From Acidobacteriota bacterium (GTDB lineage Bacteria > Acidobacteriota > Terriglobia > Terriglobales > Acidobacteriaceae), in assembly GCA_021780075.1 (NCBI GenBank), contig JAJXZL010000009.1:45342-109341 (forward strand): a stretch of DNA of 64,000 nucleotides, written 5' to 3'. The position numbers and the translations under genes are program-made. Shown here piece by piece: positions 8,779 to 17,389 of the stretch; within the stretch, counting starts at the first letter, position 1, and each line of letters opens with the position of its first letter. The notes under the pieces are model-generated. The model saw only the letters and a list, made by a program, of their open reading frames with translations, was not told the DNA's origin and ran no database searches.

Positions 8779-9035
8779 GGCTCCTGATCCTTTCGGTTGG
8801 GAGTCAGCGCGGCATGGTTGGTTATGTTGGATTTTAATTGACGATCTATATATTCATCGAGGAGCGAGAGACGAAACAGCCAGGACTTGCCTTCCTTCAT
8901 AGCAGGAACGAGACCGAATCGAGCCTTTGCCTCAAGCGTTTTATAATGAATCCGGAGATAGCGGCTGGCCTCCCGGGAATCGAGCAGTGGCTCGAAACCG
9001 TCGACTGAAGGTCCTCCTTGAACCCCGCTTCCCAT
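8775..9035 (-). CDS. Excisionase-like helix-turn-helix protein
   Basis: 86 residues. LLDSREASRYLRIHYKTLEA (about 17-36) is the winged-HTH segment of the MerR/excisionase-like HTH_17 family, followed by the beta-wing sequence GLVPAMKEGKSWLFRLSLLDEYI. Such proteins bind DNA near att sites and bias integrase toward excision, or act as small regulators. Four-base coupling to the integrase (8775-8778) supports a recombination directionality role. The tail after residue 68 is not conserved in type. Confidence 0.8.
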   Translation of the reverse strand: MGSGVQGGPSVDGFEPLLDSREASRYLRIHYKTLEAKARFGLVPAMKEGKSWLFRLSLLDEYIDRQLKSNITNHAALTPNRKDQEP

Positions 9036-9340
9036 GGTTAGCTACTTCCGCCGGGCTTGGCAATATCCCCTGTGAAACTAGGTTAGTCAGCTTCGGGTGC
9101 ATACTCCAGCCTTCCCCAACAGTATTTGCGGTAGTACTGGGGGCGGTGAAACTATTTCTGCGATTGAGGATCGAGCTGAGCCAGAACGGCCGGCATCGGC
9201 AGCCGGATTCGCTGGCTGGAGCAGTCCCTACTAAAGCACCCCTCCAAGGGTGACGTACTGCTCATCCGAGAGGCGCAGCCTGATGCAGCCTTTGCCGATC
9301 TCGAGGTCAAGTTTGAAGCCGTCGCGATCCCAATTGTTGA

Positions 9341-10341
9341 TAGGGATATTTACTTGACGCCACCGACCGCAACCTGTAGGGTTCCGGGACATGGGCGAGG
9401 ATTATCCACGGACGCTTCTGGAACTGGAACGGCGCTTTGGCGACGAGGCCGCGTGCGTCGATTATCTTGCTGCTCTGCGCTGGCCGGGCGGATGGGTCTG
9501 TCCGCGATGCCAGGGGACTGCAGCCTGGTTGGTTCGGCGGGATCGCTGGCGTTGCGGGGAGTGCGGCTACGAAATGTCGATCACAGCGGGGACCATTTTT
9601 CAGGACAGCCATCTGCCCCTGAGCCTCTGGTTCCGGGCCATGTGGCAGATCACCAGCCAGAAGAACGGCATGAGCGCCCTGGGCCTGCAGCGGGTTTTGG
9701 GCCTGGGCAGCTACAAGACCGCGTGGGCGATGCTGCATAAATTGCGCCGGGCCATGGTGCGTCCGGGCCGCGACCGGCTCAAGGGCACGGTGGAGGTCGA
9801 TGAGGCATACTGGGGCGGCGAGGAAACCGGCGCCGGCGTCACCGGACGAGGGGCGGAGCAGAAAGCTCTGATTATTGTGGCTGCCGAGGAGGATGGCAAG
9901 GGCATTGGCCGCATCCGGTTGCGTCACATCCCGGACGCGAACCGCTCTACCCTGCACGGGTTCATCGCCCAAGCCGTCGAGCCGGGAAGCACGGTACGCA
10001 CCGACGGCCTGAACGCATACCTGGAGATGACTGGATATGTCCATGATCGCCAGATCCAGCGCCGCCAGGCGGAGGGAGAGCATCTGCTGCCACGCGCTCA
10101 CCGGGTGATTTCTCTGCTGAAGCGATGGTTCTTGGGTACGCATCAGGGAGCGGTGGGACACGACCATCTGGATGCTTGTCTCGACGAATTCACCTTTCGT
10201 TTCAATCGCCGCAATTCGCGCTCCCGCGGTAAGCTCTTCTATCGTCTGGCGCAACAGGCCGTGCAGATCGCACCCGCGCCTTTTGCCGATCTGATCAAAC
10301 CACAACCTATTGGGCATGGTGGCGTCAAGTAAATATCCCTA
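9341..10341 (+). mobile_element. IS1595-family insertion sequence, complete
   Basis: A 1001-bp element bounded by perfect 24-bp inverted repeats (9341-9364 and 10318-10341, starting TAGGGATATTTAC). It is flanked by the 8-bp direct duplication ATTGTTGA at 9333-9340 and 10342-10349, the length known for IS1595. One full transposase gene fills the element. Perfect ends and duplication point to recent insertion. Confidence 0.95.
9391..10332 (+). CDS. IS1595-family transposase
   Basis: 313 residues. The N-terminal zinc ribbon has C37-x2-C40 and C55-x2-C58 (CPRC, CGEC), followed by a helical region and the ISXO2-like DDE domain: D137 in VEVDEAYWGG, D205 in RTDGLNAY and E266 in DACLDEFTFRFNRR. It catalyses cut-and-paste of the surrounding element. 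The stop codon lies within the right inverted repeat. The frame is intact, so the element could be active. Confidence 0.93.
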   Translation: MGEDYPRTLLELERRFGDEAACVDYLAALRWPGGWVCPRCQGTAAWLVRRDRWRCGECGYEMSITAGTIFQDSHLPLSLWFRAMWQITSQKNGMSALGLQRVLGLGSYKTAWAMLHKLRRAMVRPGRDRLKGTVEVDEAYWGGEETGAGVTGRGAEQKALIIVAAEEDGKGIGRIRLRHIPDANRSTLHGFIAQAVEPGSTVRTDGLNAYLEMTGYVHDRQIQRRQAEGEHLLPRAHRVISLLKRWFLGTHQGAVGHDHLDACLDEFTFRFNRRNSRSRGKLFYRLAQQAVQIAPAPFADLIKPQPIGHGGVK

Positions 10342-10392
10342 ATTGTTGATGACGCCATTATTCCGTGCCTGTACACATGGCAAGCGTGCGAT

Positions 10393-11109
10393 TCATGACA
10401 TTATCTCTTCCAGCCGACGCTTTCTGCTCTGCCAATCAGGAAGGACGCGATCCAAGAGTCGGAAGAACGCAGGCCGGTGGCTGGGTTCGGTCACATGGCA
10501 AAGCTCGTGTGTGATCACATAGTCGATCGAGTAAATCGGCGCTTGGATGAGCCGTTGGTTCAACACCATTCTGTGCGCGGGCGACATCGATCCCCATCGT
10601 TGACGCAAATGGCGGATAATCAGTCCGCTTGGACGAACCCGTTCGGGGTTCGCGAATCGGAGCAGATTCGCATCAAGGCGCTCTGCAAACCATTTGTGAG
10701 AACGAGCACGGTACCACGCGTTCACCAGATCCCGAGTCACATCGGTCCGTTTGGGAGACGGGCTCTCCACCAGCATGAATCCTCTTAAGAGCTTGACTCC
10801 CGGCCGGTCGCCGGAAATCACCTTGAGGCGGTATTGCCGCCCAAGGTACAGGTGAGTCTCGCCAGAAACATAGCGCCGCGGAGGTGTCCTTGGGACAAAT
10901 TGCAGAAAGAAATGCTGCTGCTGGCGTACCCATGAGGCGCGCTTACGGACCTTTTCCGCGATAGCCTCCAACGAGGCTCCGATTGGCGCTGCAACTACTA
11001 CCGTTGCATCGGGCTCAACGGCAATTTCGAGAGTTGCTCTCTTGCGCCGTACCACGGCGAACTCGATCGCGTGCCCTCCGTATCCGATCCTTCCCCGTTC
11101 CCGAATCAT
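10393..11109 (-). CDS. YgjP/WLM-like zinc metallopeptidase
   Basis: 238 residues. The C-terminal half carries the HELCH zinc-protease motif (H201, E202, H205) with a third ligand at H211 (PSHRPAFF), preceded by RHLRQRWGSM, the signature of the YgjP/DUF45 M48-like family. It is often encoded beside type I restriction genes, as here; its substrate is not established. Its ATG overlaps the hsdR stop by four bases (11106-11109), placing it last in the restriction operon. It is cytoplasmic, with no signal peptide or TM. Confidence 0.85.
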   Translation of the reverse strand: MIRERGRIGYGGHAIEFAVVRRKRATLEIAVEPDATVVVAAPIGASLEAIAEKVRKRASWVRQQQHFFLQFVPRTPPRRYVSGETHLYLGRQYRLKVISGDRPGVKLLRGFMLVESPSPKRTDVTRDLVNAWYRARSHKWFAERLDANLLRFANPERVRPSGLIIRHLRQRWGSMSPAHRMVLNQRLIQAPIYSIDYVITHELCHVTEPSHRPAFFRLLDRVLPDWQSRKRRLEEIMS

Positions 11110-14100
11110 CCAGGGAACCTCGCACGGGCCAAGTCCATGATCTTGTGATCGATCTCGTCCATCATCTCGATGGGGAGCTGTATTCCCCGCCGATCGCGCA
11201 GAACGTCGAAGAAGTAGTCGTCTATGGCGTTTCTCATATTGTTCTGCGCTACCTCATTCGTCCACACGTCGACAATATGATGCGCCTTGATGATGTCGAT
11301 AATCGCGAGCGCGATCTCCGCAGTTTCCACCTCGCCTACCGGCTGTCCATTCAGTCCGACAAGTGCTCCCTGGAGAATCCCGAAGAACGCCTGCCCGTCA
11401 TCATTTCCCTTGATTGGATCTGGAACGTCGGTCCCCCGGTCTTTCCGGGCAACTTTGTCGGCAAGATCTCTCACGTTTTTCAAGTAGTCCCGCTCAGAGA
11501 TCCTTTGTGCCCTGTAATTTCGGATTGTCTCCTCGAGCAGGAGTGAGAAACGCTTGTAGAAGGTCGGATCCTCTTCCATCTTTAAAGTGATAGTCCTGCG
11601 CGTAGCGCTCGCGATCCGGTCAGCCTTCGATGCATCGGAGACTCCCACCTCTTTCACCACGGCATCGAGTGCATCGGGATCATTGATGTTCACCAGGGGA
11701 ATGATGATCTCAGCGGGCATTGCGACAACATGGTCATCAAGCAGTTTCTGAATCTTCGGTTCGAATTCGTTCAGGTCAACTACTTCCTGATAACGGAGCT
11801 GAACCGATCGCCTCAACTCGGAGAATTGCTTCCAATCCCGCTTCATCCGCTCCACATCAGGCTCGGCGAAGACGTCGAGGAGCTTTTCTGATGAAATCGA
11901 AATGTGCAGACATCGTCCGAATGTACGCAGCCTGTCATAAAAATCGTGGCGGATGGATTCATCGGCGAGGAATTGCTCGAACTGCTCCATGTCCTTCTTG
12001 TTTTTGACTGACTTGAAGAGATCCCATAGCTGGTCGTGCAACGGCCGCAACTTACGGATTTCCTCGCGCACGTCATGCACAGTCCCCGCCAAATCCGAGG
12101 AATCATAGCCCTCGAACGCGCTGTAGGTGGTCAGCGCGTTGTCCAATTCGCCGAGTAGGCCCTCGTAGTCGATGATGAAACCGAATTGCTTCTCCGTTCC
12201 ATCCTCTTCATAGAGCCGATTCACGCGCGCGATCGCCTGCAGCAGATTGTGTTCGCGCAGCGATTTGCAGACATAGAGAACGGAATTGCGCGGCGCATCG
12301 AAGCCCGTCAACAGCTTTGAAACAACAATCAGAATCTCTGGATCGCCGGAGCCTTTGAATGCGGCGGTAAGCTGGCGGTTGTAATCCTCCTCAGTCTTAA
12401 AGCGCTTCATCATCCCGTCCCAGAATTTCCGAACGAGATCTTTCGCTTCCTTGTCGACTTCCTCATTGCCCTCGTTCTCATTGGGTGGCGAGATCACAAT
12501 CTCGCTGGTCACGTGGCCGATCTCGTCAAGCACCTCTTTGAATCGCACCGCCGCCGCCTTTGAGGGAGCAACGAGTTGGGCCTTGAACCCCGTGCCCTGC
12601 CAGTTCTGACGGAAATGCTCTGAAATATCGAAGGCTTTGGCGCGAATTGCCTGCGAAGTCTTTGACAGCGCATTCGACCGTGAGAACTTTCGCTTCAGAT
12701 CGGCCTTTTGCTTGTCCGTCAGCCCGACGCTGATCTTGTCAAACCAGCGGTCGATCGCATCGGCAGTAATCCGCTGATCGACAAGGCGGCCCTCGTAGAG
12801 CAGTGGCACAATGGCGCCGTCCGCAACCGCCTCATCGATGGCGTACCTGTGAATGAGGCCGCCAAATGTCGCGAGAGTGTTCTTTTCCTTTTTGAGCAGC
12901 GGCGTGCCCGTGAAGCCCAGGTAGCAGGCCTTCGGCAGCATGCGCCGCATTTTCACGGCAAACTGGCTGTAGCTTCCCTTACGCCCCGTCTGGGTGCGAT
13001 GGCTTTCGTCCACCAGAACAAAAATGTTGGCATCAGCGTCGGCGGCTTTCGCGCCGCGCAGCGCGGAATCAAATTTATTGATGATGGTGGTGATCAGCGG
13101 ACGCTTGTCCTGGATCAAGTCGACGAGATGGGCGCCGCTGGTTGCGCGCGCAGGCTGCATGTCACAGGATTTGAACGTGTCCCTGATTTGCACATCGAGA
13201 TCGTCGCGATCTGTAACGATGATGATGCGCGGGTTCGGTATCTCCTTATCCAGGGCAAGCGCTCGGCCCAGCATCACCATGGTCAACGACTTTCCCGCTC
13301 CCTGCGTGTGCCAGATGACACCGCCCTTGCGGTTGCCTTTCGGTTCGAACTGCTTCACGCGCTGGACGGCTTCGCGGATACTAAAAAACTGTGGGTGACG
13401 GGCAATCTTTCGGCTGCCACCTTCGAATACGGTGAAGCGCCGCACCAGATCGAGCAGGCGTTCGGGTCTGCATAACGCATAGAGCGTCCGGTCCTGCGCA
13501 GTGACCGCCCGCGGCCCCTCGGCTGCCATTGCCTCGAAGTATGGTCTCGCTGCCGCGAAGTCGCCTGAAAAGATGGCGTCCGTCTCGGCTGCGGTCAGGT
13601 CGCGGTTTGCGAATGGGGTGATTGCCGCGTCCGTGTCCTCTTCATCGCGCCAGTTCTGCCAGAATTTCTGCGGGGTTCCCACGGTCGCGTAGCGGGCGTC
13701 CTGGCGGTTCATCGTCAGCAGCAACTGCGCGAAGTGGAAGAGATGTGGGATGTAGTCTTCGCTCTGATAGCCAATAAGCTGGCTCCCGGCTTTCTTCAGG
13801 CTTTCGGTGGGGCGCTTATTTTCGATGACGACGAATGGAATGCCGTTGACGTAGGCAACAATGTCGCATCGTTTCGTCTGAATGCTGCCGGTCCGTTCTA
13901 CTGAAACCTCGGCAGTCACGTGGAAGGCATTGTTCTCCGGCCGCTCCCAATCGACGAAGCGAAACGAAAAACTCTTGCTGTCGCCGTCAATCGTTTTCGC
14001 AATGGTCGTGCCTAGAACGAGCGTGTCGTAGATATCCTGGTTCGTGCCTTTCAGGCCCTTCAGGCGGTCGGGCGTCGGCTTCAGCCGGCGTATGGCCTCA

Positions 14101-14321
14101 TGCGCATCCTCCAGATCGAAGGCATACTCGCGCCCGCGAAACGTGAAGCGGTTGATCTTGAGAAGTTGCTCGGCGAGGACGTCGTCCAGCACCACGTTGC
14201 GCAACCGCCCGCCGCGCAAGGCGACGGCGTCCGCTTGGCTCAGGGGCTTGTAGCCCATCGCCACCAGCAACTGGATGGCAGGAACCTGCGATTGGTGCTT
14301 CTCGGCGGCGTCGAAGCTCAT
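11106..14321 (-). CDS. hsdR: Type I restriction enzyme R subunit (helicase-nuclease)
   Basis: 1071 residues from the ATG at 14321, which overlaps the previous stop as ATGA. The PD-(D/E)xK nuclease is D153 plus E167-N-K169 (VVIENKRP). The SF2 translocase follows: Walker A WHTQGAGKS at about 337-345, motif II VDESHRTQTG near 457 and motif III YLGFTGTPL. The C-terminal helical region binds the modification complex. HsdR translocates DNA with ATP and cuts unmodified DNA far from the recognition site. Length and motif order are normal and there is no frame damage. Confidence 0.95.
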   Translation of the reverse strand: MSFDAAEKHQSQVPAIQLLVAMGYKPLSQADAVALRGGRLRNVVLDDVLAEQLLKINRFTFRGREYAFDLEDAHEAIRRLKPTPDRLKGLKGTNQDIYDTLVLGTTIAKTIDGDSKSFSFRFVDWERPENNAFHVTAEVSVERTGSIQTKRCDIVAYVNGIPFVVIENKRPTESLKKAGSQLIGYQSEDYIPHLFHFAQLLLTMNRQDARYATVGTPQKFWQNWRDEEDTDAAITPFANRDLTAAETDAIFSGDFAAARPYFEAMAAEGPRAVTAQDRTLYALCRPERLLDLVRRFTVFEGGSRKIARHPQFFSIREAVQRVKQFEPKGNRKGGVIWHTQGAGKSLTMVMLGRALALDKEIPNPRIIIVTDRDDLDVQIRDTFKSCDMQPARATSGAHLVDLIQDKRPLITTIINKFDSALRGAKAADADANIFVLVDESHRTQTGRKGSYSQFAVKMRRMLPKACYLGFTGTPLLKKEKNTLATFGGLIHRYAIDEAVADGAIVPLLYEGRLVDQRITADAIDRWFDKISVGLTDKQKADLKRKFSRSNALSKTSQAIRAKAFDISEHFRQNWQGTGFKAQLVAPSKAAAVRFKEVLDEIGHVTSEIVISPPNENEGNEEVDKEAKDLVRKFWDGMMKRFKTEEDYNRQLTAAFKGSGDPEILIVVSKLLTGFDAPRNSVLYVCKSLREHNLLQAIARVNRLYEEDGTEKQFGFIIDYEGLLGELDNALTTYSAFEGYDSSDLAGTVHDVREEIRKLRPLHDQLWDLFKSVKNKKDMEQFEQFLADESIRHDFYDRLRTFGRCLHISISSEKLLDVFAEPDVERMKRDWKQFSELRRSVQLRYQEVVDLNEFEPKIQKLLDDHVVAMPAEIIIPLVNINDPDALDAVVKEVGVSDASKADRIASATRRTITLKMEEDPTFYKRFSLLLEETIRNYRAQRISERDYLKNVRDLADKVARKDRGTDVPDPIKGNDDGQAFFGILQGALVGLNGQPVGEVETAEIALAIIDIIKAHHIVDVWTNEVAQNNMRNAIDDYFFDVLRDRRGIQLPIEMMDEIDHKIMDLARARFPG

Positions 14322-15157
14322 AGTTCCCACCCGTGGTGGCACGCCTGCTCATAAAACTGGATGCACGGCACCTTTGCGCATCGTCCCATTTTTTCCCGCT
14401 GAGGTTCGAGGAGCGCAAAGAGACCCTCGTAGTATTTCTTTTCTCCCGGCCACTCCTCCTGCATAGTCATCAGCTCAAGATGTCTTCTGCAGACGTATGA
14501 AATCGCGTCCGCAACCTGCACCAGGGAAGAATGATCGGATTTGACGGCAAACGGGGTATTCACGATCTGGTCGAAGCGATCAGCGTCGGTGCGAGGTATC
14601 CACTGCTTTACCTTGCGAATTGTACCCTGCACTTGATAGAGCGCATCGTACCAATTGTTGTTCTTGTAAAGTGCCTCGGCAAGTCCAGGCATCTCCTGCT
14701 TGTTGTCATCCATGATGACGACGGTCAGGCCTTTGCTCTCGCTGACCGCCTGCATTCTCTTCTGGATCACTCCACAGAGAAACATGGAAGATGCCAACCA
14801 ATAATTCTTCCCAAATGGATGGGCATGGCCCGCCTGCACGGCTGCATCGAACCGGCTAATGGAGATTCCAAGGCCGAAGATTTTGCCGCCATTGCTCACT
14901 GCGAGTTCGCAGAGTTGATAGAGCAATGCTTTTCGCTCTTCGGGAGGAACCTTTTTCCAACCGCCATCACCGTTGATGAATTTAGTAGTCTTCAGATCCT
15001 TCCGAACTCCTGGATATTTGGAGAAGATGCCCTCCAGAAGCCGGTCGAAGTCCTCGGTCTTTTTGCGCAGCTTGTAGGCATCCACCATCAGGCCGCACAT
15101 TGTGAAGACGTCATGCTGATCTCGACCACCGCTTTCGTCAACGTAGATAAACTTCAT
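14318..15157 (-). CDS. DUF3800 protein within the restriction operon
   Basis: 279 residues. The N-terminal MKFIYVDESGGRD is the characteristic DUF3800 opening, whose DES resembles the first acidic motif of RNase-H-like folds; VVIMDDNKQ and SDHSSLVQVADAISYVCRR supply later acidic positions. The start at 15157 overlaps the hsdS stop (ATGA, 15154-15157), and its stop overlaps hsdR the same way, so it is fully coupled between S and R. DUF3800 genes are common as passengers in defence loci; nuclease activity is inferred from the fold, not shown. Confidence 0.82.
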   Translation of the reverse strand: MKFIYVDESGGRDQHDVFTMCGLMVDAYKLRKKTEDFDRLLEGIFSKYPGVRKDLKTTKFINGDGGWKKVPPEERKALLYQLCELAVSNGGKIFGLGISISRFDAAVQAGHAHPFGKNYWLASSMFLCGVIQKRMQAVSESKGLTVVIMDDNKQEMPGLAEALYKNNNWYDALYQVQGTIRKVKQWIPRTDADRFDQIVNTPFAVKSDHSSLVQVADAISYVCRRHLELMTMQEEWPGEKKYYEGLFALLEPQREKMGRCAKVPCIQFYEQACHHGWEL

Positions 15158-16377
15158 GCCTTCACCCTCCATTGTCCGGTCAGGAGCTTTTGCATCAAGC
15201 CGCGCTTTTGCTGTTCCAGAAGCTTCTTCTGCTCTGAGAGTCTTGTCAGTTTCATCGCGTGATTTGAAATTACCTCTACAATCGCGCACTGCTCGTCAAG
15301 CGGAGGAACAGGGAAAGGAATACTGGAGAACTCGGTCCACCTTAGGCTGCCTCGGCGGTCGACGGACGCGCTCGTGCTTACATCGAAGATGTGGCGATAG
15401 AGAGAGGTTTTCAAGACGCTGTATGCGTACCTGTTGTCAACCAGGTCGGGCGCGAAGCGGAACACAGTGTATATCGGGCTTACCAGACCAACGTCGACGA
15501 TATCCTGAAGGCCAATCGACCCTTCTTCGACGTGATTACTTGGGAATCCAAAGTCGCCGCGCCATATCTTCTTGTATCCGGCGAGAGATGCGCTGAATAC
15601 CTGTTTCTTGAAGTATTCAAGGGATCGGACAAAGCCATCGTATTTGGAGCATGACAATACCTCCATCGCTTCGTCTTCTCCGTGACGCTCTGATATTTCC
15701 ATTGCGAATGAACCAATCGATCCGCATTTCCAACCGGTGGGGAGCGAGAACCAACGGAACGTCTTCGTCGCATTCGAACTTCGAAATGGCAGTAGCCTGC
15801 TGCGTCCGAAAACAAGCGAATGCGTCAGGGCACGATGAAGGCGCTCGGTTTTCGTGATGAGCATATCGAGTTCGCCGATCGCCTCATCCCAGGTTCGCAG
15901 AATCTCCCCAATGCGCCTCTGCTCATGATGTGGCGCGAGGAACATTTTGAATGTAGAGATCTTTTCTAAACTCAAATTTGCTTGAGCATTTTGGGTCGAC
16001 AGCGAAGATAGCGCTAGTTTTGAATTCAAAAGTGATTGAAACAGCCATTCGTGATTAATGCCATTTAGGGGGCTGATCGCGACCACACTGTCTGGACAAG
16101 CAGCGTCAAATGTCGAGATTGCCACATCACCAACATTTGCTGCTATGGACATGAAAATTGTGCCACAAGGGAATAGCTTGCTCACTGATAGGCCAAGCTC
16201 ATTGAGCGTTTGGCTCCACATCTTAATTGTTCGCCCCGCTCTCGCTACGTCTCCTGTCTGAATGAATGGAATATTCCCGCCATAGTATCGAGGATCGTTT
16301 CTAGGGCGCACTGAAAATTTGCCCCGCTCTAGCATCGCGACTTCAGATAATGATCGTCTTTCAAAAAGCTTATGCAC
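15154..16377 (-). CDS. hsdS: Type I restriction enzyme specificity (S) subunit
   Basis: 407 residues from the GTG at 16377, preferred because GAGGAAAGG lies about six bases upstream; an open extension to 16425 lacks such a site. Two target-recognition domains can be seen (about 15-170 and 215-380), each followed by a conserved helical spacer (HHEQRRIGEILRTWDEAI and LDEQCAIVEVISNHA). These helices set the spacing of the bipartite DNA site. The gene is clearly more A+T-rich than its neighbours, typical of exchanged S subunits. It overlaps the RhuM gene by eight bases and DUF3800 by four. Confidence 0.92.
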   Translation of the reverse strand: MHKLFERRSLSEVAMLERGKFSVRPRNDPRYYGGNIPFIQTGDVARAGRTIKMWSQTLNELGLSVSKLFPCGTIFMSIAANVGDVAISTFDAACPDSVVAISPLNGINHEWLFQSLLNSKLALSSLSTQNAQANLSLEKISTFKMFLAPHHEQRRIGEILRTWDEAIGELDMLITKTERLHRALTHSLVFGRSRLLPFRSSNATKTFRWFSLPTGWKCGSIGSFAMEISERHGEDEAMEVLSCSKYDGFVRSLEYFKKQVFSASLAGYKKIWRGDFGFPSNHVEEGSIGLQDIVDVGLVSPIYTVFRFAPDLVDNRYAYSVLKTSLYRHIFDVSTSASVDRRGSLRWTEFSSIPFPVPPLDEQCAIVEVISNHAMKLTRLSEQKKLLEQQKRGLMQKLLTGQWRVKA

Positions 16378-17389
16378 GATGGCCTTTCCTCTCGATGCTT
16401 TTGCTATTTCTTGGCTGCGCTGCAATCTTCTCTAGCTCCACAATGTCGCTCTGTTCGCCTGCAGCAAGCTGTTCCCGGCGCTTGGCATCGAAATTCTCGT
16501 AGCGTTCGAAGGCGATTCGTTCGGCCTGTGCGGCGGAGACGCTCCCGGCATTGGTCAGCAGCGGCAGTTCATTCGAGCGAAGGAAGCCATCGAGAACCAC
16601 CTCCCAGTCCGTGAGCTTCATCGTCTGGCGGCGGCGCGCGCGCAGGTCGGCGGTATCGAGGAACATGGTGACGATCAGGTTGAGATCGCTGATCTCCTTT
16701 TCGGCCAGATAATTCTTGGCCGTTCCGACGTCGCTCTTGCGCACACGCGCGCCTTTCCACGCCGTCAGGCCCATATTCGGGAGACTCGCGTTGGCGCGGG
16801 CGGCGATTAGCTCGGCCGCCGTGTGGCCGGTGACGGCGTGGAGCATTTTGTTCTGGATGGTAGCGTAGAAGACCTGCGCTGCCTGCGAGCGGGGATCGTA
16901 ATCCTCGCTGAGCGCCAGAATCTCGCGCACCTTCTGGTAGAAGCGCGCCTCGGAGGCACGAATCTCCCGTATGCGCTCAAGCAGCTCATCGAAGTAGTCC
17001 CAGGCCGGATCCTTGAGCCGCTTGTCGTCGAGGACAAAGCCCTTGACCAGATATTCCTTGAGCGTGGTGGAGGCCCAGCGGCGGAATTCGACGCCCCGCG
17101 CCGAACGGACGCGGTAGCCGACGGCGAGGATCATCTCCAGGTTGTAGTAGTCCACCTGATAGGTCTTGCCATCGGCGGCAGTTGTTGCATAACGTGCAAC
17201 AACTGAATCCGGGGCGAGCTCGCCATCATCGAAGATGGCCTTTATGTGACGCGAAATCACAGACTTATCTCGGCCGAACAAGTCCGCGATCTGGTTCAGG
17301 GAGAGCCAGACCGTGCCGCCTTCGGCGCGCAACTGGATGCGGGCCGCCCCGTCTTCGCTGGTGTAAAGAATCAGTTCACCGTTCGACAT
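16370..17389 (-). CDS. RhuM-family protein
   Basis: 339 residues from MSNGELILYTSEDG at 17389; the start lies 14 bases inside the hsdM end. TVWLSLNQIADLFGRDKSVISRHIKAI is an N-terminal HTH-like segment (quoted here only as a region of residues 22-48), then YNLEMILAVGYRVRSARGVE and FRRWASTTLKEYLVKGF are the core signature of the virulence RhuM family (PF13310). Its molecular function is unknown; members recur inside type I restriction operons, exactly as here between hsdM and hsdS. It is presumably cytoplasmic and DNA-associated. Confidence 0.88.
   Translation of the reverse strand: MSNGELILYTSEDGAARIQLRAEGGTVWLSLNQIADLFGRDKSVISRHIKAIFDDGELAPDSVVARYATTAADGKTYQVDYYNLEMILAVGYRVRSARGVEFRRWASTTLKEYLVKGFVLDDKRLKDPAWDYFDELLERIREIRASEARFYQKVREILALSEDYDPRSQAAQVFYATIQNKMLHAVTGHTAAELIAARANASLPNMGLTAWKGARVRKSDVGTAKNYLAEKEISDLNLIVTMFLDTADLRARRRQTMKLTDWEVVLDGFLRSNELPLLTNAGSVSAAQAERIAFERYENFDAKRREQLAAGEQSDIVELEKIAAQPRNSKSIERKGHRA

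Larger units (their letters stand above)
9231..10383 (-). pseudogene. 47-codon ORF split by the IS1595 insertion
   Basis: Removing the IS and one copy of its target duplication joins 10383-10342 to 9332-9231 and gives an uninterrupted 47-residue frame (TTG start at 10383, stop at 9231-9233) containing NNWDRDGFKLDLEIGKG and RLRLSDEQYVTLGGVL. It follows the YgjP-like peptidase stop by nine bases on the same strand, so it may have been the last gene of the restriction operon. The product is unknown; coding status is inferred from its protein-like composition and placement. Confidence 0.45.
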
